This document shows positions 32,453 through 37,870 of a stretch of 37,870 nucleotides of DNA, piece by piece. The first letter of the stretch is position 1, and each line of letters starts with the position of its first letter. The DNA is taken from contig NZ_LGHL01000202.1 in NCBI RefSeq assembly GCF_001908205.1, positions 1 to 37,870 on the forward strand. The letters are read 5' to 3'. The notes beneath the pieces were generated by a model that saw only the letters and a list, made by a program, of their open reading frames with translations, searched no databases and was not told the DNA's origin. The translations under genes and the position numbers were made by a program. This DNA comes from Bradyrhizobium sp. NAS80.1. GTDB taxonomy: Bacteria; Pseudomonadota; Alphaproteobacteria; Rhizobiales; Xanthobacteraceae.

Positions 32453-34162
32453 ATGCCGGCTCTCAAGAACCTGTTTTCCCTTCGCTCGATCGGCGCCAAG
32501 CTCGCGCTCATGACCATGGTCGGCGCGATCTGCATGGCGCTGGTCGCCTCGACCGTTCTGTGGATCGCCCGGGGCCAGCTCGTCACCGAGCGCGTCGAGA
32601 AGGCGCACGCCGTGGTGGACGTGGTCTGGAACCTCGCCGACGGCTATTACAAGGCCTACAAGGCCGGCCAGATGACCGAGGACGAGGCCAAGAAGCGCTT
32701 CATCGAGGCCAATGATAAAATCTGGTACGAGGACCATACAAACTACGTCTATATCTATGACTACGAGACCGGGCTTTGCGTCTCCAATCCCGGCTTCCCG
32801 AATTTCGTCGGCAAGGACATGCGGCCCAACAAGGATGCTGAGGGCAAGCCTTTCGCTTTGACGCTGATGGACATCGCGAAGAAGGGCCAGGGCACGCTGC
32901 GCTATTCCTTCCGCCGCACCAGCAACGATCCCACGGCGTTCGACAAGGTCTCCTTCACCCGCGGCTTCGCGCCGTGGAACATGATGATCGCATCCGCCGA
33001 ATACATGTGGGAGGTCGACAACTCATTCTGGTCGATGGCCCAGACCGCCTCGATGGTCATCGCCGTCCTGATGCTGATCTCGATCGCGATCGCCTGGGCC
33101 GTCGGCCGCAGCGTGGTGAAGCCGCTGACCGGGCTGAAGGAGCGCATGGCCTCGCTGAGCGCGGGCCAGCTCGATGCGCCGGTGGCTTATGCCGATCGCC
33201 GCGACGAGATCGGCGAGATGGCGCGCACCGTCCAGGTATTCCGCGACGCCATGATCGAAACCAACCGGCTGCGCGAAGAGCAGGCGATCACCGAGCAGCG
33301 CCAGGTCGAGGCGCGCAAGGTCGACATGAACCGGCTTGCGGATCAGTTCGAACGCGAAGTCGGCGAGATCATCGAGCTCGTCTCGGTTGCCGCCGGGCAG
33401 CTCGAAACGTCGTCGACGACGTTGTCGAAGACTGCGGACACCGTCGCGCAGGTCTCGGGCCGTGCTTCCACGGCTTCGGGCGAGGCATCCGCGAACGTTC
33501 ATTCCGTCGCGGCGGCGAGCGAAGAGCTTGCCTCCTCCATCGGCGAGATCAGCCGTCAGGTCGAGACCTCGGCGCGGATCGCCGGCGAAGCCGTCAGCCA
33601 GGCGCAGAAGACCGATACGCGGATCAGCGAGCTGTCGCAGGCCGCGAGCCGGATCGGCGACGTCGTCGACCTGATCCAGACCATCGCCGGCCAGACCAAT
33701 CTCCTGGCGCTGAACGCAACCATCGAAGCTGCGCGCGCCGGTGATGCCGGCCGTGGCTTTGCCGTGGTGGCGTCCGAGGTGAAGTCGCTCGCCGAGCAGA
33801 CCGCGAAAGCAACCGACGAGATCAGCCAGCAGATCTCCGACATCCAGTCGGCGACGCGAGATTCGGTCGCGGCGATCAAGGAGATCGGCGCGACGATCGG
33901 GCGCATCTCGGAAATCTCGGCCGCGATTTCGGCCTCGGTCGAGCAGCAGGGCTCCGCCACACAGGAGATCTCCCGCAACGTGCAGCGCGCTGCGTCGGGC
34001 ACCTCGCAGGTCGAGACCAGCATCGCCGACGTCCAGCGCGGCGCGTCGGAAGCCGGAGGCGCCTCCGCCCAGGTGCAGTCGGCCGCGCAATCGCTCGCCA
34101 ATGAGAGCTCGCGCCTCAAGCGCGGCGTCGCCGGCTTCATGAACTCGATCAGGGCGGCGTAG
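32453..34162 (+). CDS. Methyl-accepting chemotaxis protein with periplasmic Cache domain
   Basis: A 569-aa chemoreceptor. The first membrane helix is at about 15-37. A single-Cache (sCache_2-like) sensor of about 150 residues follows, with YVYIYDYETGLCVSNPGFPN and a KKGQGTLRYSF-type segment. The second helix is at about 195-218, HAMP at about 219-272 (VGRSVVKPLTGLKERMASLS), and the signalling domain from about 330 with tip QTNLLALNATIEAARAGD near 420. Such Cache sensors often bind small organic acids; the ligand here is unknown. There is no C-terminal CheR pentapeptide. The start at 32453 has AGAGG seven bases upstream. Confidence 0.93.
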   Translation: MPALKNLFSLRSIGAKLALMTMVGAICMALVASTVLWIARGQLVTERVEKAHAVVDVVWNLADGYYKAYKAGQMTEDEAKKRFIEANDKIWYEDHTNYVYIYDYETGLCVSNPGFPNFVGKDMRPNKDAEGKPFALTLMDIAKKGQGTLRYSFRRTSNDPTAFDKVSFTRGFAPWNMMIASAEYMWEVDNSFWSMAQTASMVIAVLMLISIAIAWAVGRSVVKPLTGLKERMASLSAGQLDAPVAYADRRDEIGEMARTVQVFRDAMIETNRLREEQAITEQRQVEARKVDMNRLADQFEREVGEIIELVSVAAGQLETSSTTLSKTADTVAQVSGRASTASGEASANVHSVAAASEELASSIGEISRQVETSARIAGEAVSQAQKTDTRISELSQAASRIGDVVDLIQTIAGQTNLLALNATIEAARAGDAGRGFAVVASEVKSLAEQTAKATDEISQQISDIQSATRDSVAAIKEIGATIGRISEISAAISASVEQQGSATQEISRNVQRAASGTSQVETSIADVQRGASEAGGASAQVQSAAQSLANESSRLKRGVAGFMNSIRAA

Positions 34163-34178
34163 CCGGCTTTCGTTGCGG

Positions 34179-34291
34179 CCATCCTTCGAGAGGCCCGTTA
34201 TGCGGGCTCCTCAGGATGAGGTCTGGTTTCGCGGCGAGATCTTAGACCCTCATGGTGAGGAGCCCGCCAAAGGCGGGCGTCTCGAACCATG
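34179..34291. repeat. Dispersed intergenic repeat with paired hairpins
   Basis: Begins CCATCCTTCGAGAGGCCCG and ends CGTCTCGAACCATG. It contains GCCCG-TTAT-GCGGGC, the symmetric CTCAGGATGAGG and CTCATGGTGAGG segments, and GCCCGCC-AAA-GGCGGGC. The type is common between genes in Bradyrhizobium. It follows the chemoreceptor stop by 16 bp. Confidence 0.75.
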
Positions 34292-34334
34292 CAGGCCGAG
34301 CACTCTCAAAGCATCCAGGCGCCTACTCCGGCGA

Positions 34335-34508
34335 TCACGCGGCCGGTTGCGCGGCCAGCCTGTCGCGCACCTCGGCGGCGATCTCGAACGAGCGCAGCCG
34401 CGCGGCGTGATCATAGATCTGCCCCGTCGTCATCAGTTCGTCCGCGCCGGTCTCGGCGAGTAGCGTCTTCAGCTTTTGTTCGACGACAGCGGGCGAGCCG
34501 ACAGCAGT
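34335..34508 (-). pseudogene. Remnant of an LLM-class flavin-dependent oxidoreductase gene (C-terminal end)
   Basis: Minus-strand reading from about 34508 to a TGA at 34335-34337 gives GSPAVVEQKLKTLLAETGAD, then ELMTTGQIYDHAARLRSFEI. This is the well-known C-terminal end of luciferase-like monooxygenases (family members end with a near-identical DELM-tTGqIyDHaaRlrS stretch). An in-frame stop at 34509-34511 and unrelated DNA upstream show that the rest of the gene (about 280 codons) is gone. The rest of the gap 34509-34758 shows no convincing gene; a repeat-like junction at about 34510 may mark the deletion point. Confidence 0.75.
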
Positions 34509-34758
34509 TCACGGGCGGGGGACAACGGATTCAAATCGTAATACACCGATCCCATTAGATTCTCGACAAGCCATGTCAACACCCGTGCTCGATGTGTCGG
34601 CGTGCTGAACGAATGAGCCATCGCGGGCACACTGGGCGGAACCGAGCATTTTGTTAGAACCAAGCGTCTTGCGGCGCACGCCTGGTTCGCGGAACCGAGA
34701 AACCAATTCCCGCCCAGACCGTTTGCATGACAGGCCTCACTTTCGAGGAGGAATTGTT

Positions 34759-35007
34759 ATGATCAAGCGAAGCATCCTGCCGCTCGCCGCGATACTAGTC
34801 CTGACTGCCGGCGGTGCGACGACGGCAAAGGCCGTGGAGTTTGATGTGGGTCCGGGCGGAGTTTACGTCGGTCCGCGTGGTGATCACTATCGCGATTACA
34901 ATGCCTACAATCGATATGATCGATATGGGAGGTGCCGGGTCGTGATTGATCATCGGACTAATCGCTTTGGCGAGGACGTCACCATTCGGCGGCGCATCTG
35001 CGACTGA
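34759..35007 (+). CDS. Small exported protein, Gly/Tyr/Arg-rich
   Basis: An 82-aa protein with a clear signal peptide (KRSILPLAAILVLTAGGA, cleavage after AKA at about residue 25). The mature part begins VEFDVGPGGVYVGPR, continues with a Tyr/Asp/Arg-rich low-complexity stretch (DYNAYNRYDRYG) and ends with a two-Cys segment (CRVVIDHRTNRFG, then RRRIC) that could form a disulfide. The function is unknown; small periplasmic proteins of this type are common in Bradyrhizobium. The start has a strong GAGGAGG. Confidence 0.8.
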   Translation: MIKRSILPLAAILVLTAGGATTAKAVEFDVGPGGVYVGPRGDHYRDYNAYNRYDRYGRCRVVIDHRTNRFGEDVTIRRRICD

Positions 35008-35085
35008 TTGCAGCCATATCTCGTCATAAGACTTAACCCGGCTTTGCCGCGTAGCGTCGAGGCCGGTTATTTTTGCGCGCAGCAC

Positions 35086-35125
35086 GCGTAGGATGGGTAG
35101 AGCGCAGCGAAACCCATCGCTGTCT
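35086..35125. repeat. Short palindromic repeat (GATGGGT type)
   Basis: GATGGGT (35092-35098) and ACCCATC (35112-35118) flank AGAGCGCAGCGAA. The form GTAGGATGGGTAGAGCG-n-GCGAAACCCATC is a familiar dispersed unit in Bradyrhizobium intergenic DNA. It lies in the long gene-poor stretch 35008-35936. Confidence 0.65.
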
Positions 35126-35144
35126 TGAACTGGAATTGACGCGT

Positions 35145-35181
35145 GTCGGGGCTGACGATCTTGCAGATCGTCAGCCCCGAC
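35145..35181. repeat. Perfect 16-bp-stem hairpin
   Basis: GTCGGGGCTGACGATC (35145-35160) and its exact complement GATCGTCAGCCCCGAC (35166-35181) enclose TTGCA. The following TTTGACC gives a weak T-run. No gene ends directly upstream on the plus strand apart from the small exported protein 138 bp away, so terminator function is uncertain; a mobile-repeat origin is also possible. Confidence 0.7.
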
Positions 35182-35237
35182 TTTGACCCGTCGGGCAAAA
35201 CACCTGTCTCGCTGGCGAGGGCTGTCAAGCCTCAAGC

Positions 35238-35470
35238 GCAAAAATATTCCACTTTACCGAAATTCGGAATTATAGCATTCTTCCTGCCATCCCGGTCCAG
35301 GAAGAGGGGCGATCGTACGTCGTCGCGAACGTGGGCCGGGGTGCGGTGGACGCGGCAGCGCCGGCGCGGAGGCAGGGGATTGAGCCGAACCCCGTGAGCT
35401 CAACGCAAGCCGTGTTGGACGGACGGCGCCGCTGCGTACGGCAAAACCGTGTGGTCCTTTCTGCAAGGCC
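35238..35470. repeat. Probable degenerate copy of a longer dispersed repeat
   Basis: The run from AAAAATATTCCACTTTACCG through GAAGAGGGGCGATCGT, GGTGCGGTGGACGCGG and GTGTGGTCCTT resembles, in my memory, a longer repeat with known conserved blocks found in Bradyrhizobium genomes. No reading frame in it looks coding. From 35471 to 35760 I see nothing else that I can name. Confidence 0.4.
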
Positions 35471-35762
35471 TTTTTCTGACCTGCCGATAGCTTCGTAAGT
35501 TACTGAAAATAAATGAGTTTATCGACTTTTCTTGGAAGAGAAGCGGCTCGCCGGTAACCCGCCGGGCCCTATTAGGCCCTATTTGAGCGTATGCGCTGGC
35601 GCGGACCGTTGATTTGCGTCTGGCTCGTCCGGTGCTGATAGCGACGAGCCCCTGGAAACGCAGAGGCGCGCTCGCGGCCGATCCCAAGGGGCTGGAGGTA
35701 ATATTGGGACCGGCAGCGAGACCCGCGTGGCCTCCACCTTCATGCGGGCTGCGCCGAGCTTG

Positions 35763-35782
35763 CCTTTGATCTAAATCAAAGG
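35763..35782. promoter_or_regulatory. FNR/FixK-type box without an obvious target gene
   Basis: CCTTTGATCTAAATCAAAGG contains TTTGAT-n4-ATCAAA, a perfect match to the FNR/FixK consensus TTGAT-n4-ATCAA, with two more symmetric bases on each side. Downstream on the plus strand only a short hydrophobic frame is seen (to a TAG near 35902); upstream on the minus strand there is no convincing gene. Confidence 0.5.
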
Positions 35783-35870
35783 TCGTATATGGCGACCCGC
35801 TCAACCCTCGCAGCCATGGGGCAGGAGGATCGTCTTTAATTGCGCTGATTGTGTTGGCGATGCTGGGTAC

Positions 35871-35910
35871 TGTCCTAATTAGGACACTCGCGGAGGAGAA
35901 TTAGGACACT
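35871..35910. promoter_or_regulatory. Palindrome TGTCCTAATTAGGACA with an extra half-site
   Basis: TGTCCTAATTAGGACA (35871-35886) is a perfect 16-bp palindrome. AATTAGGACACT at 35877-35888 is repeated directly at 35899-35910, a 22-bp (two helical turns) spacing. It lies 27 bases beyond the stop of the small minus-strand gene. It could be an operator or the end of a lost insertion element. Confidence 0.35.
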
Positions 35911-35936
35911 GACTTCGTGGTCCCAATATCAGGCAC

Positions 35937-36164
35937 TTAGATCAATCGATGCTGGCGAACCTCTCCGGGCTTCATATTGAGTGCTAGGACGTGCTCGGCG
36001 GCTAGTTGGCGTTGAATAAGGTTAACGGCCCAGCCTTCAGGAATTGCTTCCAGTACCAAATCAAGTGCCTGATCTCGCGACGTCGCGGCAAGCCAAATCT
36101 GGACCTCCCGGTCATCGGTGATCACGCGAACTAGATGGACCTCTGTAGCAGTATTCCCAGACAT
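35937..36164 (-). CDS. Small hypothetical protein
   Basis: A 75-aa soluble protein, not assigned to a family. It has a regular beta-alpha-beta look: VHLVRVITDDREVQIWLAA, a helix SRDQALDLVLEAIPEGW, then VNLIQRQLAAEHVLAL, and a charged tail. The middle resembles small proteins that I have seen in Bradyrhizobium genomes without a function. The start at 36164 has AGGA about five bases upstream. It stands alone, divergent from the next small gene. Confidence 0.65.
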   Translation of the reverse strand: MSGNTATEVHLVRVITDDREVQIWLAATSRDQALDLVLEAIPEGWAVNLIQRQLAAEHVLALNMKPGEVRQHRLI

Positions 36165-36311
36165 AGTCCTACTGAGACCACCGACTAAGGCTTGGTTTCC
36201 GTTTGCTTAATCCGAACGTGGCGCTGATCGGTCGGGGCAAGCAAATTCATCTCTTCTGAGCCGCAAACATAGCATGGCTATTTGCCCGTCTTCGACCCAT
36301 CGTCAACGCGC

Positions 36312-36506
36312 ATGACCCACCGTACAATGCCCGCTTCTGAATACCGTTCGATTGCATCCGCTTACAAGGCTCAAGCGAGGCAAGCCGGGATTTCTCAAAA
36401 ACGAGCGGCCCTTCTGACGAACATAAGCCGGACCTTCAGCGGTCTGGCGAGCCAGCTTGAAATGCTCGAAGCCGATGTGGCGGCGGAACGAAGGACGCGA
36501 CGATAG
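36312..36506 (+). CDS. Small hypothetical helical protein
   Basis: A 64-aa, Ala/Arg-rich protein predicted to be almost all helix (SEYRSIASAYKAQARQAG, LTNISRTFSGLASQLEMLEA). No known domain. The start is unsure: ATG 36312, ATG 36327 and TTG 36282 are all in frame and none has a strong ribosome site. It ends 17 bp before the convergent response regulator. Confidence 0.5.
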   Translation: MTHRTMPASEYRSIASAYKAQARQAGISQKRAALLTNISRTFSGLASQLEMLEADVAAERRTRR

Positions 36507-36522
36507 GCAGTCCGCGCGGCGC

Positions 36523-36960
36523 CTACGCGGTGGGACCTCCGACGTTAAGTAATTGCGAAACGGCGGTCACAAGCTGCGCAGGCGCGAATGGCTTTTTCAG
36601 GAGGACGCTGTTGGGCACGCCTTCCGATGGCCACTCGTCGGCCGCGGCGCCTGTCATGTAGACGATGGGAAAGGCCGGATCGATTTGCCGGACCAAGCGT
36701 GCGACTTCCCAGCCCTTCATCGGACCTTTTAAATTGACGTCGGTCACGAGCGCGGAGTACTTAACCGCGTCGCTTTCGATCATCGCCACGGCCTCCCGAC
36801 CTGACGCAACCGTCGTCAGGTCGAAACCTGCTTCCTTCAGGGCGTCATGAATGATTTCCTGCAATAGCTGCTCGTCTTCGATGACGAGAACTATGGGAAC
36901 TTCTGGCAATTTCCACTCCGCGTAGCCCACTCCGTTGTGGCCGACCAGGTAACGCTGCAA
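36523..36960 (-). CDS. Single-domain response regulator (CheY-like receiver)
   Basis: A receiver domain of about 125 residues without an output domain. The acidic pocket is EDE (about 28-30), the phospho-acceptor D74 in LVTDVNLKG, the switch Thr in VYMTG and the Lys in LLKKPFAP. A cognate kinase is not in the window. The ATG at 36960 has no ribosome site; TTG 36909, preceded by CGGAG, would give the more typical length of 128 residues and is a good alternative. It is divergent from the second receiver gene. Confidence 0.88.
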   Translation of the reverse strand: MQRYLVGHNGVGYAEWKLPEVPIVLVIEDEQLLQEIIHDALKEAGFDLTTVASGREAVAMIESDAVKYSALVTDVNLKGPMKGWEVARLVRQIDPAFPIVYMTGAAADEWPSEGVPNSVLLKKPFAPAQLVTAVSQLLNVGGPTA

Positions 36961-37061
36961 TAGGGGAAATGTTCAAAAGTGAACAAATGGGAGGGAACCA
37001 CCGGCAATGCGCGGCTTTTAGGCTTCGAAGTTTGGCTAACCCGTTGTGGCGGAGTGCCCTG

Positions 37062-37445
37062 ATGAGCGGGAGCAACAAAGAGCTGACTGGTTGCCGTGTT
37101 CTTATCGTCGAGGACGAGTATTTTCTGGCGAATGATCTGGAAGAAGCGCTCAAATCCCGGGGCGCGAATATCATTGGGCCCTTTGGTGACTTTGACGCAG
37201 CGTACCGCCGAGCGGCACGCGATCATTTCGACGTAGCCATTATCGACGTCAATCTCCACGACAAGACAGCTTATCCGATCGCTGACGAACTGGTTCGGCA
37301 GCGCATACCCTTTGTCTTCTATACCGGGTATGGGAGCGACATCATCCCGGAGCGCTTCGCCGACGTGAAACGGTTTCAGAAGCCCTTCGACCCGTTAGAA
37401 CTCGTAGAGGATATCGGGCGGCTGTGTCCGCGAGGAAGTGACTAG
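37062..37445 (+). CDS. Single-domain response regulator (CheY-like receiver)
   Basis: A 127-aa receiver. The acidic pocket is VEDE (17-19), the phospho-acceptor D62 in AIIDVNLHD, the switch Thr in VFYTGYG and the Lys in RFQKPFDP. The VNLHDKTAYPIADEL form is typical of stand-alone receivers associated with HWE/HisKA_2 kinases in Rhizobiales (from memory). The ATG at 37062 has CGGAG seven bases upstream; an in-frame ATG at 36969 is without homology. It is divergent from the other receiver with 101 bp between starts. Confidence 0.9.
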   Translation: MSGSNKELTGCRVLIVEDEYFLANDLEEALKSRGANIIGPFGDFDAAYRRAARDHFDVAIIDVNLHDKTAYPIADELVRQRIPFVFYTGYGSDIIPERFADVKRFQKPFDPLELVEDIGRLCPRGSD

Positions 37446-37870
37446 GACGAAGTACGCTGGCGCCGACCTTTACATCACCGCCCGTCCGGATCTAATTCTC
37501 GACAGCGTTCTGGCTAGGGATGACCTCGTCCTCCAACCAGATGCGACCTGGCGTAAAGTCCCTCTGGCTCCGGGTCCTTTGGGAGCAGCCGAAAATGCGG
37601 GGTACGCGCGACGCCGCCTATCGAGGATATTTGCAATTTTTGATTTCGGGCTTTCTTTTCGTACCATTTCGCACACATAGGCGTGTGTGGCTCTGCCCAT
37701 CCGCGAAGTGTCGGCGCGCCTCGTCTAGGTCCGGTCAGTGGACTAGCGGACTAGACTTGAGTTCTTCGCATTTTGACCCCCATGTATGGTCCGGCCGCGC
37801 GGTGCAAGAAGATTTCGACGATCCGGCAGCTGTGGTCTTGCATCAATGTATCCGGCCTCTGCTTGGAGCG
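37446..37870. other. Gene-poor end of the window; possible start of a gene near the edge
   Basis: No well-supported gene is seen. On the plus strand a frame from TTG 37757 runs off the window and reads SSHFDPHVWSGRAVQEDF, then DDPAAVVLHQ, with codon use like real genes; it has no clear ribosome site and too little is visible to name it. An 80-codon frame at 37438-37680 lacks homology and a plausible composition. Confidence 0.3.

Noticed and set aside
34469..34706. Two short minus-strand frames upstream of the monooxygenase remnant
   Set aside because: No ribosome site, no domain and low-quality composition.
35400..35804. Minus-strand frame of 134 codons in the gene-poor stretch
   Set aside because: It runs through repeat-like DNA and the FixK box; composition is that of repeats and no family was recognised.
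37438..37680. 80-codon plus-strand frame overlapping the end of the last response regulator
   Set aside because: GTG start without a ribosome site, no domain, and an erratic C-terminal part.

Overview
The window is about 38 kb of GC-rich DNA with the look of a Bradyrhizobium-type alphaproteobacterium (Rhizobiales). The grounds are the codon use, several short dispersed palindromic repeats of the kind I know from Bradyrhizobium intergenic DNA, PhoB-type promoters, and gene families typical of that group. No rRNA, tRNA, CRISPR array, phage or intact insertion sequence was seen.

Layout. 1-2.4 kb: the end of a tannase/feruloyl-esterase-like gene, then a minus-strand gene for an unusual ClpS-like / zinc-finger / AAA+ ATPase fusion. 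2.4-6.0 kb: an EmrAB-type efflux operon with a divergent TetR regulator and a likely shared operator. 6.0-10.6 kb: a MarR regulator with a crotonase-family enzyme, a chemoreceptor, and a probable L-2-keto-3-deoxyarabonate dehydratase. 10.6-13.0 kb: a structured repeat, then an SBP56/methanethiol-oxidase gene overlapping a membrane-protein gene.

13.0-27.4 kb is a complete phosphonate (C-P lyase) locus in four transcription units. A minus-strand trio encodes a hexapeptide acyltransferase, a second PhnM and a DUF1045 2H-phosphoesterase. phnCDE1E2 encodes the ABC importer. phnF encodes a GntR repressor. phnGHIJKLMN, with mostly overlapping genes, encodes the C-P lyase core and its accessory enzymes, followed by a flavin-binding PPOX-fold protein. 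Pho boxes (7-bp units every 11 bp) lie before three of these units, and a perfect 13+13 bp palindrome before phnG is the likely PhnF operator. PhnP, the cyclic-phosphate hydrolase, is missing from the window; the DUF1045 protein is the obvious candidate to replace it. Two near-identical composite repeats in opposite orientation bracket phnF to the PPOX gene.

27.5-32.0 kb: an SDR oxidoreductase, then a small sulfur region: a 20-codon leader ORF ending in four Cys codons folded into a hairpin, a 73-aa protein, an SsuA-like sulfonate-binding protein, and, convergent to it, O-acetylhomoserine sulfhydrylase (metY) with an alpha/beta hydrolase. The poly-Cys leader looks like a cysteine-sensing attenuator and is the most interesting regulatory signal here.

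32.0-37.9 kb is sparser: a dispersed repeat, a Cache-type chemoreceptor, another repeat, a remnant of a luciferase-like monooxygenase gene, a small exported protein, about 0.9 kb of repeats and orphan palindromes (including a perfect FNR/FixK box), two small conserved-looking ORFs, and two divergent single-domain response regulators. All homology statements come from motif reading and memory; no search was run.
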